From FCB group bacterium (GTDB taxonomy: Bacteria > Zixibacteria > MSB-5A5 > GN15 > JAAZOE01): a DNA stretch of 34,119 bases. The stretch is from NCBI GenBank assembly GCA_024231695.1, contig JAAEQF010000980.1:1-34119 (forward strand), given 5' to 3'. Of this stretch, positions 24,935-34,119 are shown piece by piece. The notes under the pieces were generated by a model. That model was not told the origin of the DNA and made no database searches. It saw only the letters and a program-made list of their open reading frames with translations. The translations under genes and the position numbers were made by a program. Positions within the stretch are counted from its first letter, which is position 1, and every line of letters begins with the position of its first letter.

Positions 24935-25474
24935 TTATGCCGCCGTCTTTCCGGCTTTTCTCCGGACATATTCGTCTTTGTACCGAATCCCCTTACCTTT
25001 ATATGGCTCAGGTTTTCTAATGGAACGTATCCTATCGGCGGTTAGACCGACCAATTCTTTATCAATACCCGTCACCGATATCATCTTGGCTTTAACATCG
25101 AAATCCAAGGCGACGCCATCAGGAGGATCAACTACCACCGGATGGGAATAACCAACATTGAGAATCAGCCGTTTGCCTTTCATCTCTCCGCGATAGCCGA
25201 CGCCAATCACTTCCAGTTCCCGCTTATAACCTTCAGTCACGCCAACAACCATATTGGCGATCAATGCCCTGGTCAAACCATGCAAGGAGCGGTGGAAAGT
25301 GTTGTCGGAATTCCGGGCGACGGTAATCACGTTTTCCTCGAAATTGATAATGATTTCCGGGTGGAATTTTTTAATCAATTCGCCTTTCGGTCCGGTCACC
25401 GTCAATTCCTGTCCGTCAAGCTTGATTTTAACCCCATCTGGGATCGCAATCGGCGCTTTACCTATTCGTGACAT
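24935..25474 (-). CDS. rplF: 50S ribosomal protein L6 (uL6)
   Basis: L6 lies near the factor-binding site and sarcin-ricin loop. The protein of 179 residues has two L6 repeats: MSRIGKAPIAIPDGVKI...LTVTGPKGELIKKFHPEI and the second repeat ending RIRSIRKPEPYKGKGIRYKDEYVRRKAGK, where the conserved EPYKGKGIRY is intact. GGAG precedes the ATG. Confidence 0.98.
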   Translation of the reverse strand: MSRIGKAPIAIPDGVKIKLDGQELTVTGPKGELIKKFHPEIIINFEENVITVARNSDNTFHRSLHGLTRALIANMVVGVTEGYKRELEVIGVGYRGEMKGKRLILNVGYSHPVVVDPPDGVALDFDVKAKMISVTGIDKELVGLTADRIRSIRKPEPYKGKGIRYKDEYVRRKAGKTAA

Positions 25475-25486
25475 GACTAAATCTCC

Positions 25487-25891
25487 TTACCAGACCGCGC
25501 AGACGGCCTCGCCGCCCACTTTCTTTTTAACAGCTTCCTTATCGGTCATGACACCCGATGAGGTTGACAAGATCATCATACCCTGCCGTCCAAAGGGATA
25601 GCGGAAGGCCTCTCCCGCCGAAATATAGCGGCGCAGACCGGGCCTTGACACTCGGCGCAGGCCGAGAATAATCGGCTTATCTTCACGGCTGTATTTCAAA
25701 TAGACCCGGATAGTCCCCTGCTTATTGCTGGTCGGAATATCGACAAAGTCCTTGATATACTTATTATCTTTAAGAATGCGAGCGATTTCCCGTTTCAATT
25801 TAGAGGCGGGTATATCGGCGGCTTTCATTCTGGCTTTCGAGGCGTTGCGTATCCTCGTCAGCATATCCGCAATCGGATCGGTCATTGACAT
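25487..25891 (-). CDS. rpsH: 30S ribosomal protein S8 (uS8)
   Basis: S8 binds helix 21 of 16S rRNA and is a translational repressor of the spc operon in E. coli. The protein of 134 residues has MTDPIADMLTRIRNASKAR and the RNA-binding C-terminus PFGRQGMMILSTSSGVMTDKEA (the STSSG motif is complete). ATG at 25891 has AGGAG at 7 nt; an ATG at 25896 is out of frame. Compared with the usual ILSTSKGLMTDREARK, the end is slightly divergent. Confidence 0.97.
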   Translation of the reverse strand: MSMTDPIADMLTRIRNASKARMKAADIPASKLKREIARILKDNKYIKDFVDIPTSNKQGTIRVYLKYSREDKPIILGLRRVSRPGLRRYISAGEAFRYPFGRQGMMILSTSSGVMTDKEAVKKKVGGEAVCAVW

Positions 25892-25933
25892 TGCATAACT
25901 CCTATTAGTACCTAACCGGACAATCCGGCTGGT

Positions 25934-26119
25934 TTACCAACTGGCCTTTCTCACGCCCGGCAGTTCGCCGGCCAAAGCCAATTCACGAAAACAAATTCGG
26001 CACAGTCCGTATTTCCGAAGAAAAGCGCGCGGACGACCGCAACGACGACATCGGCTGTAGGCCCGCACCTTGAATTTGGGTTTGCGTTTCTGTTTTTCAA
26101 TCAGACATTTTTTGGCCAC
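25934..26119 (-). CDS. rpsN: 30S ribosomal protein S14, short zinc-binding type (uS14), GTG start
   Basis: S14 lies in the 30S head near the A site. The protein is 61 residues from GTG at 26119, which has GAGGAG 5 nt upstream; the longer open frame to 26173 belongs to the end of rplE. The zinc ribbon C24-x2-C27...C40-x2-C43 ([11 protein letters not shown]...LCRICFREL) marks the type Z form. It starts 2 nt after the rplE stop. Confidence 0.97.
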   Translation of the reverse strand: MAKKCLIEKQKRKPKFKVRAYSRCRRCGRPRAFLRKYGLCRICFRELALAGELPGVRKASW

Positions 26120-26121
26120 AA

Positions 26122-26667
26122 CTACTCCTCTTTCTGGAACGGCATACCGAATTCGCGCAACAACTGGATACACTCCGCATCGGTTTTGGCGGAAGTGGTG
26201 ATGGAAATGGTCATACCGCGGACCTTGTCTATTTTGTCATAATCGATCTCGGGAAAAACCAATTGTTCCTTAATCCCCAGATTGAAATTACCGCGCCCAT
26301 CGCAGGATTTTGTAGGAATTCCTCGAAAATCGCGAATACGCGGAATGGCCACGCTCATCAGGCGATCGAGAAACTCATACATCCGCTCACGGCGCAGAGT
26401 CACGCAACACCCGATAGCCACTCCCTGGCGCAGTTTGAAATTCGAAATCGACTTGCGAGCCTTGGTGATTAACGGCTGCTGCCCAGTAATAATACGCAGA
26501 TCGGCCACGGCCGCATCCAACGCCTTGGCGTTCTGAATAGCCTCGCCAACACCGATATTAATGGTCACCTTTTCCAGTTTCGGCACCGCCATCGGGCCCG
26601 GATAATTGTTCTCCTTGAGCAGCCGGGGAACAATTTCCTCATTATATTTTTTCTTTAACCGTGCCAT
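26122..26667 (-). CDS. rplE: 50S ribosomal protein L5 (uL5)
   Basis: L5 binds 5S rRNA and contacts P-site tRNA in the central protuberance. The protein of 181 residues has [38 protein letters not shown] and [36 protein letters not shown], all standard. The end (FGMPFQKEE) is the family norm. Confidence 0.98.
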   Translation of the reverse strand: MARLKKKYNEEIVPRLLKENNYPGPMAVPKLEKVTINIGVGEAIQNAKALDAAVADLRIITGQQPLITKARKSISNFKLRQGVAIGCCVTLRRERMYEFLDRLMSVAIPRIRDFRGIPTKSCDGRGNFNLGIKEQLVFPEIDYDKIDKVRGMTISITTSAKTDAECIQLLREFGMPFQKEE

Positions 26668-26685
26668 TTCTTACTTCAAACTCCC

Positions 26686-27006
26686 TTACAGTTCCGCTCC
26701 GCAGAGCCGGCAGCATCTAATTTTCTCATTCCTGGAGCCTTTCGAATCAACCAGCTTTTGGGATACTCTGGTCGGCGAATGGCAGGATGAACAATAGACC
26801 TGCACGTTGGAACGGTGTATGGTTCCCTCTTTGGTGATAATACCGCCTTTTGGATTTCTTTGGGTCGGGCGGCTGTGTTTTTTCATCATGTTCACGCCTT
26901 CGACAATCAAGCGGTTGTTGTTGGGAAAAACATGAAGCACTTTGGCTACTTTTCCCCGGTCATTACCGCTGATGACGGAAACGCTATCACCTTTTTTAAT
27001 ATTCAT
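26686..27006 (-). CDS. rplX: 50S ribosomal protein L24 (uL24) with C-terminal zinc ribbon
   Basis: L24 starts 50S assembly and lies by the exit tunnel. With ATG at 27006 the protein is 106 residues: KOW motif [25 protein letters not shown], then [16 protein letters not shown], and a C-terminal part with C72-x2-C75 and C99-x2-C102. A GTG two codons upstream (27012) is an alternative start. Some other bacteria also have this C4 ribbon. Confidence 0.96.
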   Translation of the reverse strand: MNIKKGDSVSVISGNDRGKVAKVLHVFPNNNRLIVEGVNMMKKHSRPTQRNPKGGIITKEGTIHRSNVQVYCSSCHSPTRVSQKLVDSKGSRNEKIRCCRLCGAEL

Positions 27007-27018
27007 GGCCACTTACCT

Positions 27019-27387
27019 TCACAGTACTTCCGGCGCCAGGGAGACGATTTTCATGAACTGCTTTTCTCGCAGTTCTCTCGCCACCGGTCCGAAAATTCGG
27101 GTTCCACGGGGTTCCCGTTGGTCATTTATGATTACGGCCGCGTTGTCCGAAAAACGGATCAGCGAACCGTCTTTCCGGTGAATTTCCTTGGTGGTTCGCA
27201 CCACGACCGCCTTGCATACTTCCGACTTCTTTACCGTTCCGCCGGGGATGGCATCTTTAACGGTGCACACAATAATGTCGCCCACGCGCGCGTACCGTTT
27301 CTTCGATCCTCCCAGAACCTTAAAACACATCACCTTCTTGGCTCCGGAATTATCTGCCACAACCAGTCTGGAATATTCCTGTATCAT
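27019..27387 (-). CDS. rplN: 50S ribosomal protein L14 (uL14)
   Basis: L14 forms an intersubunit bridge and is the site bound by RsfS. The protein of 122 residues has [43 protein letters not shown] and the C-terminal [27 protein letters not shown]. It is full length and near consensus. Confidence 0.98.
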   Translation of the reverse strand: MIQEYSRLVVADNSGAKKVMCFKVLGGSKKRYARVGDIIVCTVKDAIPGGTVKKSEVCKAVVVRTTKEIHRKDGSLIRFSDNAAVIINDQREPRGTRIFGPVARELREKQFMKIVSLAPEVL

Positions 27388-27416
27388 CTCAAGCCTCGCT
27401 CAAAACAGGTTGCCGG

Positions 27417-27683
27417 CTATTTAGCCTTCTCCGTAACTTCCACTAACCGCCAGCGTTTCATCTTCGATAGGGGCCGACATTCCATTACCCTGACGGTGTC
27501 GCCCGCGCCGGCATCCTCTTTGGCATCATGTGCATACAATTTGGACTTGGTCCGAATGACGCGTTCGTAGAGAGGATGCTTCATGGTACGGGTGATTTCA
27601 ACCACTATCGTCTGCTTCATCTTGCTCGATACGACTTTACCAACCCGCATCTTTCTTCGATTTCTATCAGTCATTTCCGCCAT
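27417..27683 (-). CDS. rpsQ: 30S ribosomal protein S17 (uS17)
   Basis: S17 is an OB-fold protein that binds the 5' domain of 16S rRNA early in assembly. The 88 residues include [42 protein letters not shown] and [18 protein letters not shown] at 27683 has a close AGGAG; the in-frame ATG at 27674 is a weaker option. Confidence 0.97.
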   Translation of the reverse strand: MAEMTDRNRRKMRVGKVVSSKMKQTIVVEITRTMKHPLYERVIRTKSKLYAHDAKEDAGAGDTVRVMECRPLSKMKRWRLVEVTEKAK

Positions 27684-27697
27684 GACTCCTGTAAACG

Positions 27698-27955
27698 TTA
27701 TTCTTTCTTATCTTCATGACCGGCGGCATTACCCAGCAGACCGGTTTGATCGACGATTTTGCGAAGGCCTGTGCGATCTTCGCTAAGAATGGTCTCGACG
27801 CGAGCCATTTCCCGACGCAAAGTGCGCAACTTCAGCGGATTGTCCAGACCGCGAACACCTCTCCGCATGCGCAAATTGAACATCTCCTGGCGAAGTTCTT
27901 CCTGCTTCTGGAGCAGTTCATCGCGGGTCAGATCTCTGAGACTTTCTATCCCCAT
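27698..27955 (-). CDS. rpmC: 50S ribosomal protein L29 (uL29), C-terminally extended
   Basis: L29 lies at the tunnel exit next to L23 and contributes to the docking site of trigger factor and SRP. The first ~65 residues fit the family ([52 protein letters not shown]). At 85 residues it is longer than usual, with a tail ([17 protein letters not shown]) of unknown role. It begins 3 nt after the rplP stop. Confidence 0.95.
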   Translation of the reverse strand: MGIESLRDLTRDELLQKQEELRQEMFNLRMRRGVRGLDNPLKLRTLRREMARVETILSEDRTGLRKIVDQTGLLGNAAGHEDKKE

Positions 27956-27958
27956 GAC

Positions 27959-28381
<423 letters not shown>

Positions 28382-28408
28382 AGCTCTATCTCCGTTCTCG
28401 GGCAACGC

Positions 28409-29221
28409 TTACTTAGCGGCCGAACCTCCATCATCTCTTCCCTTTTTCCGGCCCTTGTCTCCCGACATGTTATCGCGACGCACACGGCCCTGAGGTTTAC
28501 GTTTACGGCGTCGTTCACCGCCCCGACGACTGCGGGACGCTTCAGGAGCATCACCCATGGAGCGTTCTTCCTTGCCTTCGGGGGTAAAATCGCCCCGATC
28601 AAGGATGATCCCACGGCAAATCCAGACTTTGACCCCGATCGTTCCGTAAGTTGTGTTGGCCGTCGAAGTGGCGTAATCAATATCAGCGCGCAGAGTATGC
28701 AACGGTACGCGTCCTTCGCGGTACTTCTCGGAGCGGGCAATTTCGGCGCCATTGAGACGCCCTTTGCAGATGATTTTAATTCCATCGGCGCCCATTTTCA
28801 TAGTGGCCGCCATGGCCCGCTTCATGGCCCGGCGGAACGAAACCCGTCCCTCGAGCTGTTTGGCGATCGAATCACCAACCAGTCGGGCTGAAAGTTCGGG
28901 TCGCTTGACCTCGATTATATTCAGCGAGATATCCTGTTTGGTCAACATCTGCAGCTCTTCGCGAAGCTTGTCCACTTCTGCTCCGCGACGCCCGATAACG
29001 ATACCGGGACGTGAGGTATGGATATCAACCGTTACCTTCTTCGGTGCACGGATGATCTCGACCTTGGCCAGTCCGGCATTATCCAGGCGGGCGTTGATGT
29101 ATTTCTTGACCATGATATCGGCATTGACAAGATCAGCAACTCCCCGGGTCGCAAACCACTTGGAATTCCAGGACTTGTTGATCCCCAGTCTAAAGCCTAT
29201 CGGATGGGTTTTCTGACCCAA
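28409..29221 (-). CDS. rpsC: 30S ribosomal protein S3 (uS3), TTG start, with basic C-terminal tail
   Basis: S3 guards the mRNA entry site and has helicase activity with S4 and S5. The protein of 270 residues has [24 protein letters not shown], the KH domain with [14 protein letters not shown] (from IVIGRRGAE), and [15 protein letters not shown]. The core ends near residue 212; about 58 further residues are a low-complexity Arg/Lys/Gly tail ([18 protein letters not shown]). The start is TTG at 29221, with GGAGG 7 nt upstream. Confidence 0.96.
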   Translation of the reverse strand: MGQKTHPIGFRLGINKSWNSKWFATRGVADLVNADIMVKKYINARLDNAGLAKVEIIRAPKKVTVDIHTSRPGIVIGRRGAEVDKLREELQMLTKQDISLNIIEVKRPELSARLVGDSIAKQLEGRVSFRRAMKRAMAATMKMGADGIKIICKGRLNGAEIARSEKYREGRVPLHTLRADIDYATSTANTTYGTIGVKVWICRGIILDRGDFTPEGKEERSMGDAPEASRSRRGGERRRKRKPQGRVRRDNMSGDKGRKKGRDDGGSAAK

Positions 29222-29247
29222 AACATTTCCTCCACAAACCTTACGAT

Positions 29248-29847
29248 TTACTTTTCTTTTTTCTCAGCGGCACTTTTGTCGGAAACTTTGGCCACGGCCT
29301 TTTTCTCCGGCTTCTTCTTTACCGCTTTTTTCGAAGTCTTTTTCGGAGCGGCTTTCTTTGTAGTCGAAGCTTTATCCTTGTCTCCAACCTTGGGAGCCGC
29401 CTTTTTTACTGTCTTCTTGCTGGTCTTTTCAGCCTTGACCTTGCCATCGTCTTTTTTTACGGCTTGAGCCGATTTGGCCTTCTTTTTGGCTGGAGATTCC
29501 TCGGACGGCGTGCCCTTGACCATCACGGTAATATGGGCAAAACGCTTTTTATAACGATAGACGCGACCCATGGCCCGGAATTGTATTCGCTTGGCCATCG
29601 GTCCTTCATCCACGTTGATTTGCCCGATTGACAGATCCTCGGCCTTTAACCGGGAAGTGCCCTCCACCGCCAAAGCATTGGCTGTGGCCGATTCGATAGT
29701 TTTGGCCAGCGGCCCGGCGGCCGCCTTGTTGGTAAATTTAAGTATCGCCAAGGCCTCTTCCACCGATTTCCCCTTGACCAGGCTGACCACGCGGCGCACT
29801 TTGCGCGGGGACATCATCAGAAATTTCAGTCTTGCTGTAGCCTGCAT
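29248..29847 (-). CDS. rplV: 50S ribosomal protein L22 (uL22) with long Lys/Ala-rich C-terminal tail
   Basis: L22 lines the exit tunnel with a beta-hairpin. The first ~112 residues are standard: [33 protein letters not shown], and the hairpin tip [35 protein letters not shown]. Residues 113-199 are a low-complexity Lys/Ala/Ser/Thr tail ([36 protein letters not shown]), similar in composition to bacterial histone-H1-like proteins. This almost doubles the protein. It ends 27 nt before rpsC. Confidence 0.96.
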   Translation of the reverse strand: MQATARLKFLMMSPRKVRRVVSLVKGKSVEEALAILKFTNKAAAGPLAKTIESATANALAVEGTSRLKAEDLSIGQINVDEGPMAKRIQFRAMGRVYRYKKRFAHITVMVKGTPSEESPAKKKAKSAQAVKKDDGKVKAEKTSKKTVKKAAPKVGDKDKASTTKKAAPKKTSKKAVKKKPEKKAVAKVSDKSAAEKKEK

Positions 29848-29861
29848 CTCACCTATCCCGT

Positions 29862-30155
29862 TTAACCTTTCCTGACCGCCGAAGAGCGCTCGGCCAACTT
29901 GCCGCCATGTCCTCGGAATGTACGTGTAGGAGCAAATTCTCCCAGCTTGTGACCGACCATGTTTTCAGTGATATAAATCGGCACAAACTTATTCCCCGTA
30001 TGCACGGCCAGCGTGTGACCGACGAACTCGGGCGAGATAGTCGATCGGCGTGACCACGTTTTGATGACCTTGTATTCCCCAGAATTATTAAAATCATTGA
30101 TCTTCTTGAACAACTTTTCATCAATAAAGGGGCCTTTTTTCAACGACCGGGCCAT
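29862..30155 (-). CDS. rpsS: 30S ribosomal protein S19 (uS19)
   Basis: S19 lies in the 30S head and pairs with S13. The 97 residues [74 protein letters not shown] are the family consensus. GGAGG lies 4 nt before the ATG. Confidence 0.98.
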   Translation of the reverse strand: MARSLKKGPFIDEKLFKKINDFNNSGEYKVIKTWSRRSTISPEFVGHTLAVHTGNKFVPIYITENMVGHKLGEFAPTRTFRGHGGKLAERSSAVRKG

Positions 30156-30171
30156 CTTTCCTCCGTTTTCT

Positions 30172-30993
30172 CTACTTGCGACGATTAACGATTAATGCGT
30201 CGGAAGACTTTTTCCGTCTTGTTTTCAGTCCTTTAGTCGGCTTACCCCACGGCGTGCAGGGATGACGACCACCTGAACTGCGCCCTTCACCACCACCCAT
30301 AGGGTGATCAACCGGGTTCATAGCCACGCCGCGAACATGCGGACGACGCCCACGCCAGCGATTAGCGCCGGCTTTGCCCATGACCAGATTTTCGTGGTCG
30401 AGATTACCGACCTGTCCAATTGTTGCCAGACAGCCAACCGGCACCAGCCGAACTTCGCTGGAGGGCATTCTCAGGTGAGCAAATTTGCCCTCGCGAGCCA
30501 TTAACTGCACCATCGTTCCGGCACCACGAGCAATCTGTCCACCTTTGCCGGGACGCATCTCGACATTGTGAACATAGGTGCCCAAAGGTATCCGTTCCAG
30601 GCGAGTAGCATTGCCGACTCTGATCTCGGCCTTATCGCCCGAGAGCAAGCTATCGTTTACCTTGAGACCGTCAGGGGCCAAAATATACCGCTTTTCACCA
30701 TCAACATAATGCAACAAGGCGATACGGGCAGAGCGGTTGGGATCATATTCGATCGAGGCCACGCGAGCCGGAATATCATGTTTGTTGCGTTTGAAATCGA
30801 TGATACGATAGTAACGCTTGTGACCGCCGCCGCGGTGGCGACAAGTAATGCGTCCTTTGTTGTTTCGGCCACCAGTTTTCTTAAGAATCTGGATCAACGA
30901 CTTTTCAGGCACAATCGATGTGATCTCGTCAAATGCCGGCGTCGTCCTGAATCTCAGTGACGGTGTAATCGGTCTGTATTTCTTAATAGCCAT
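30172..30993 (-). CDS. rplB: 50S ribosomal protein L2 (uL2)
   Basis: L2 is central to the peptidyl-transferase region and subunit joining. The protein of 273 residues has the N-terminal [51 protein letters not shown], and the conserved [24 protein letters not shown], including the functional histidine of this loop. It is full length. Confidence 0.98.
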   Translation of the reverse strand: MAIKKYRPITPSLRFRTTPAFDEITSIVPEKSLIQILKKTGGRNNKGRITCRHRGGGHKRYYRIIDFKRNKHDIPARVASIEYDPNRSARIALLHYVDGEKRYILAPDGLKVNDSLLSGDKAEIRVGNATRLERIPLGTYVHNVEMRPGKGGQIARGAGTMVQLMAREGKFAHLRMPSSEVRLVPVGCLATIGQVGNLDHENLVMGKAGANRWRGRRPHVRGVAMNPVDHPMGGGEGRSSGGRHPCTPWGKPTKGLKTRRKKSSDALIVNRRK

Positions 30994-31012
30994 GACTTAA
31001 TCCATCAATTCC

Positions 31013-31300
31013 CTAGAGGTTTTCAAACTCGGTGATTTGTTGATCGGTTCCAAGCTTGACAATCGCCTTTTTCCAAGTCGAAGTTTTCCCCTGATACCGA
31101 CCGAGACGTTTGATTTTCCCGGGCATTACGACCGTACGTACCGAGGCCACGGTAACCTGAAACAGGTCTTCGACAGCGCTCTTGATCTGATACTTGTTGG
31201 CCCCACGGTCAACCTCAAAGGAATACTTACCTTCAGTTTCCTTGGCGATGGTCGATTTTTCCGTAGTCAAAAGCCGCTTAATAATCTCGCGTGATTTCAT
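31013..31300 (-). CDS. rplW: 50S ribosomal protein L23 (uL23)
   Basis: L23 is the main docking protein for trigger factor and SRP at the tunnel exit. The protein of 95 residues has IIKRLLTTEKSTIAKETEGKYSFEVDRGANKYQIKSAVEDLFQVTVASVRTV and PGKIKRLGRYQGKTSTWKKAIVKL. The ATG overlaps the rplD TAA by one base (TAATG). Confidence 0.97.
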   Translation of the reverse strand: MKSREIIKRLLTTEKSTIAKETEGKYSFEVDRGANKYQIKSAVEDLFQVTVASVRTVVMPGKIKRLGRYQGKTSTWKKAIVKLGTDQQITEFENL

Positions 31301-31923
31301 TAGGCAAACACCTCCTCAATCTCCTTCAACCCGGCCACAGTAATCACCAGGTAATCGGCATTGAGAACATCGTAGGCATTAGCCAGACGAGCCCGACATA
31401 CTTTGACGCCGGGAATATTCCGCGAAGCCCTGAAGGAATTGTCGCCAGACCCCTCATCCAGAAGCAGGACTTTTTTCCCGGCCAAATCCAATTTGCCCAG
31501 CATTGTGGCAAAATTCTTGGTCTTGTGATCGAGCAGGTTAAGATCCTCCAGAACCTTGATTCGATCCCGGCGAGCCTTGTCTGACAATACCGAAACCAGG
31601 GCCTGCCGTTTCTGCTTTTTGGGGATTCTCACGTAATAACTGCGTGGTGCGGGGCCAAAAGTGATGCCACCTCCCGGCCACAGGGGCGAACGAATCGTCC
31701 CCGCCCGCGCCCGGCCAGTTCCTTTTTGACGCCAGGGTTTCGCACCGCCACCGGCGACCATGCCGCGCGACTTGGTGGCCGCATTGCCTTGACGCTGGTT
31801 GGCCAAGTAACGAACCACATACCCATGGACGACCGCCTCATTTGGCTCCCGGCCGAAAATCGCCTCGGGCAAATCAACGGTCGAAATCTGACTACCGTCT
31901 GTTTTTATTACCGATACGGACAT
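31300..31923 (-). CDS. rplD: 50S ribosomal protein L4 (uL4)
   Basis: L4 lines the exit tunnel and in E. coli also represses the S10 operon. The protein of 207 residues has VVRYLANQRQGNAATKSRGMVAGGGAKPWRQKGTGRARAGTIRSPLWPGGGITFGP, the tunnel loop, and the C-terminal VCRARLANAYDVLNADYLVITVAGLKEIEEVF. An AGG lies 6 nt before the ATG. Confidence 0.98.
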   Translation of the reverse strand: MSVSVIKTDGSQISTVDLPEAIFGREPNEAVVHGYVVRYLANQRQGNAATKSRGMVAGGGAKPWRQKGTGRARAGTIRSPLWPGGGITFGPAPRSYYVRIPKKQKRQALVSVLSDKARRDRIKVLEDLNLLDHKTKNFATMLGKLDLAGKKVLLLDEGSGDNSFRASRNIPGVKVCRARLANAYDVLNADYLVITVAGLKEIEEVFA

Positions 31924-31931
31924 CTTCTACC

Positions 31932-32573
31932 TTACCTGCGAGTCGATGTTTTAATCTTTACAAAACCATTCGCCTTACCGGGAATGGCTCCTTTAATCAG
32001 TATCAAATTCTCTTCCGGAATCACCCGGGCTACTTTCAAACCGACGACGGTCACCTTCTCGCCGCCCATCCGGCCAGCCATACGGTGCCCTCGAAAAACC
32101 CGTGAGGGACTGGATCCCTGCCCAATCGAACCGGGAGCACGCATGCGGTCAGACTGACCGTGCGTGGCTTGACCACCTGAGAAATGATGCCTTTTCATAA
32201 CTCCGGCAAATCCCAGGCCGCGCGAAGTTCCGGTTACGTCAACTTTCTGACCAGGATGAAACGAATCAACCGTGAAAGTGTCGCCAACTTTGACTTCGCC
32301 CAAATCATCTACGCGAACTTCGCGCAAATAACGCGACGGTTCTAAACCGGCTGCTTTGAAATGGCCCGATTCGGGTTTGTTAAACAGCTTGGTCCGCCGC
32401 TTGCCAAAACCGAGCTGATAGGCACAATAGCCATGCTTCTCGCGTGTCCGCAAGGCTACCACCGGACAGGGTCCGGCTTCAACGACAGTGACCGAAACAG
32501 CGCTGCCGTCTTCTTCGAATATCTGGGTCATACCCAGCTTTCTACCAAATATAGTATTCATTTCGGCAACCAT
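31932..32573 (-). CDS. rplC: 50S ribosomal protein L3 (uL3)
   Basis: L3 starts 23S rRNA folding near the peptidyl-transferase centre. The protein of 213 residues has IFGRKLGMTQIFEEDGSAVSVTVVEAGPCPVVALRT and the central FAGVMKRHHFSGGQATHGQSDRMRAPGSIGQGSSPSRVFRGHRMAGRMGGEKVTVVGL. ATG at 32573 shares one base with the rpsJ stop (TGATG), suggesting coupling. The in-frame ATG at 32561 (MNTIFGRK) fits other L3 proteins slightly better; neither has a clear ribosome binding site. Confidence 0.96.
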   Translation of the reverse strand: MVAEMNTIFGRKLGMTQIFEEDGSAVSVTVVEAGPCPVVALRTREKHGYCAYQLGFGKRRTKLFNKPESGHFKAAGLEPSRYLREVRVDDLGEVKVGDTFTVDSFHPGQKVDVTGTSRGLGFAGVMKRHHFSGGQATHGQSDRMRAPGSIGQGSSPSRVFRGHRMAGRMGGEKVTVVGLKVARVIPEENLILIKGAIPGKANGFVKIKTSTRR

Positions 32574-32881
32574 CAGGTTTTGATTTCCACGTCAACACCC
32601 GCCGGCAGGTCCAGCTTCATCAGCGCATCAACTGTCTGCGGTGTTGACTCATAAATGTCTAATAGACGTTTAAAAATCCGGGTCTCAAACTGCTCCCGCG
32701 ACTTTTTGTCGACATGGGGAGACCGCAGGACCGTGTAAATCGTGCGTTTGGTCGGCAACGGCACCGGACCCACCAAGCGGGCGCCGGTTCGCAACACCGT
32801 ACGAGCGATTTCTTTTGTCGACCGGTCAAGTGAATAGTGGTCGTAGGCTTTGAGCCTGATTCTGATCTTTTGCGGTTCCAT
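32573..32881 (-). CDS. rpsJ: 30S ribosomal protein S10 (uS10, NusE)
   Basis: S10 is part of the 30S head and, as NusE, of antitermination and transcription-translation coupling complexes. The protein of 102 residues has [72 protein letters not shown], the consensus. It lies 29 nt after tuf, with no terminator between, so the two are cotranscribed. Confidence 0.98.
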   Translation of the reverse strand: MEPQKIRIRLKAYDHYSLDRSTKEIARTVLRTGARLVGPVPLPTKRTIYTVLRSPHVDKKSREQFETRIFKRLLDIYESTPQTVDALMKLDLPAGVDVEIKT

Positions 32882-32910
32882 TTCTATCTTTCTTTTAACT
32901 CAAGTTTTAC

Positions 32911-34116
32911 TTACTCAATAATTTCCGCGATAACGCCGGCGCCGACAGTACGGCCGCCTTCGCGAATAGCGAAACGAAGCTCTTTCTCCATCGCGATCGG
33001 AGTGATTACCTCCGCCTCAATGGTTACTCGATCGCCAGGCATTACCATCTCAACCCCTTCCGGCAGCTTTACATTGCCGGTCACATCTGTCGTCCGGAAG
33101 AAAAACTGAGGACGATAACCGTTGAAGAACGGAGTGTGACGACCGCCCTCCTCCTTCGTCAAAATATATACCTCGCCACTGAACTTCGTGTGCGGGGTTA
33201 TAGAACCAGGCTTGGCCAAAACCATTCCGCGCTCAAGCTCTTCCTTCTCCACGCCGCGAAGAAGCAAACCAACATTGTCCCCCGCTTCACCGTAATCAAG
33301 AATCTTGCGGAACATCTCTACACCGGTACAAACCGTCTTCCGCGTCTCTTTGATGCCCACCCGCTCCAAATTGTCGCCCGTCTTGATCACACCACGCTCG
33401 ATACGACCCGTACCAACTGTACCGCGACCGGTGATCGAAAAAACATCCTCGATCGGCAACAAAAACGGCTTGTCCTTGTCACGCTCAGGTGTCGGAATGT
33501 AACTGTCGATCGCTTCCATCAACTCAAAGATTGACTGAAACGAAGGATCGTCAGTAACCGACGAATCAGAGGCCTTGCTCATCGCCTCCAACGCGCTGCC
33601 TCGAATAACCGGAATGTCGTCGCCCGGAAAATCATACTTGTTCAGAAGATCGCGAACCTCAAGCTCAACCAGATCCAAAAGCTCAGGGTCATCAACCATG
33701 TCAACCTTGTTCATATAAACCACGATATAAGGAACACCTACCTGACGAGCTAATAGAATATGCTCCCGCGTCTGAGGCATAGGACCATCTGAGGCCGATA
33801 CCACCAGAACCGCTCCATCCATCTGAGCCGCACCAGTTATCATGTTCTTGATATAGTCCGCGTGCCCGGGACAATCCACATGGGCGTAATGACGAGCATC
33901 CGTCTCATACTCAACGTGCGCCGTCGCGATCGTGATCCCGCGCTCCCGCTCTTCCGGAGCATTGTCGATCGAATCAAACGACCGGATCTCGCTTTGACCC
34001 TTACGTGACAATATCATCGTCATCGCCGCCGTCAATGTCGTCTTACCGTGATCAACATGACCGATCGTCCCCACATTCACATGCGGCTTCGTCCGCTCAA
34101 ACTTCTCCTTGGCCAT
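32911..34116 (-). CDS. tuf: Translation elongation factor Tu
   Basis: EF-Tu carries aminoacyl-tRNA to the ribosome. The protein of 401 residues is complete, starting 3 bases from the window edge: [28 protein letters not shown] with the P-loop GHVDHGKT (18-25-ish), D81-CPGH, and N136-KVD-139. Domains II and III follow, ending [17 protein letters not shown]. It leads directly into rpsJ. The rpsL, rpsG and fusA genes, often upstream, would lie outside the window. Confidence 0.98.
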   Translation of the reverse strand: MAKEKFERTKPHVNVGTIGHVDHGKTTLTAAMTMILSRKGQSEIRSFDSIDNAPEERERGITIATAHVEYETDARHYAHVDCPGHADYIKNMITGAAQMDGAVLVVSASDGPMPQTREHILLARQVGVPYIVVYMNKVDMVDDPELLDLVELEVRDLLNKYDFPGDDIPVIRGSALEAMSKASDSSVTDDPSFQSIFELMEAIDSYIPTPERDKDKPFLLPIEDVFSITGRGTVGTGRIERGVIKTGDNLERVGIKETRKTVCTGVEMFRKILDYGEAGDNVGLLLRGVEKEELERGMVLAKPGSITPHTKFSGEVYILTKEEGGRHTPFFNGYRPQFFFRTTDVTGNVKLPEGVEMVMPGDRVTIEAEVITPIAMEKELRFAIREGGRTVGAGVIAEIIE

Positions 34117-34119
34117 CGC

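Noticed and set aside
26815..27570. 251-residue open frame on the plus strand
   Set aside because: It runs antisense to rplX, rplN and rpsQ, which are all certain.

Overview
All recognisable genes in this window lie on the minus strand, so transcription runs from high to low coordinates. I saw no tRNA, rRNA, CRISPR array or insertion sequence, and no stretch of 300 bases or more lacks a gene. The right half (about 17.3 to 34.1 kb) is a complete, uninterrupted fusion of the tuf, S10, spc and alpha ribosomal-protein operons. The left half holds accessory and envelope genes: a lapA-lapB-SPOR-mutS operon, two large secreted proteins with C-terminal sorting domains, an NtrC-type regulator, a STAS-domain protein, an outer-membrane barrel, an EF-G paralogue and a lone short secretin.

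Organism: the Gram-negative envelope is shown by LapA/LapB, a secretin and an OMP barrel. The C-terminal domains of the YPNPFNP...LGRKV...WDG...ASGVYF type point to the FCB superphylum in the broad sense (Zixibacteria, Marinimicrobia, Latescibacteria, KSB1 or Gemmatimonadota-like lineages). True Bacteroidota are unlikely, because many genes carry strong AGGAGG-type ribosome binding sites and the intergenic promoters are E. coli-like (TTGACA, about 17 nt, TATAAT-like). My best guess is an uncultured candidate phylum such as Zixibacteria; this is inference only.

Layout in transcription order (right to left): tuf (34116) - rpsJ rplC rplD rplW rplB rpsS rplV rpsC rplP rpmC rpsQ rplN rplX rplE rpsN rpsH rplF rplR rpsE rpmD rplO secY adk map infA rpmJ rpsM rpsK rpsD rpoA rplQ, closed by a strong terminator at 17229-17255. 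Then come a secretin-domain gene with its own promoter (17.1-16.0 kb), an EF-G-like GTPase with its own promoter (15.7-13.7 kb), an OMP barrel gene ending in a terminator (13.5-12.8 kb), an NtrC-family regulator starting only 22 nt past that terminator (12.8-11.4 kb) and a STAS protein (11.3-10.55 kb). Next is a two-gene operon with a 4-nt overlap: a subtilisin-like protease with a seven-repeat FG-GAP propeller, and an LVIVD-type propeller protein (10.4-4.5 kb). A small secreted PsbP/DcrB-like protein follows (4.4-3.7 kb), and finally the overlapping operon lapA-lapB-SPOR-mutS (3.6 kb to the left edge, mutS cut off).

The ribosomal block is conventional in order but has several lineage-specific touches: six non-ATG starts, zinc-binding forms of S4, S14, L24 and L36, and basic tails on L22, S3 and L17. 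The most unusual parts are the coupling of mutS to an envelope-homeostasis operon, the protease/propeller pair, the STAS protein with a basic C-terminal module, and the orphan secretin and EF-G paralogue between the ribosomal operon and the regulators.
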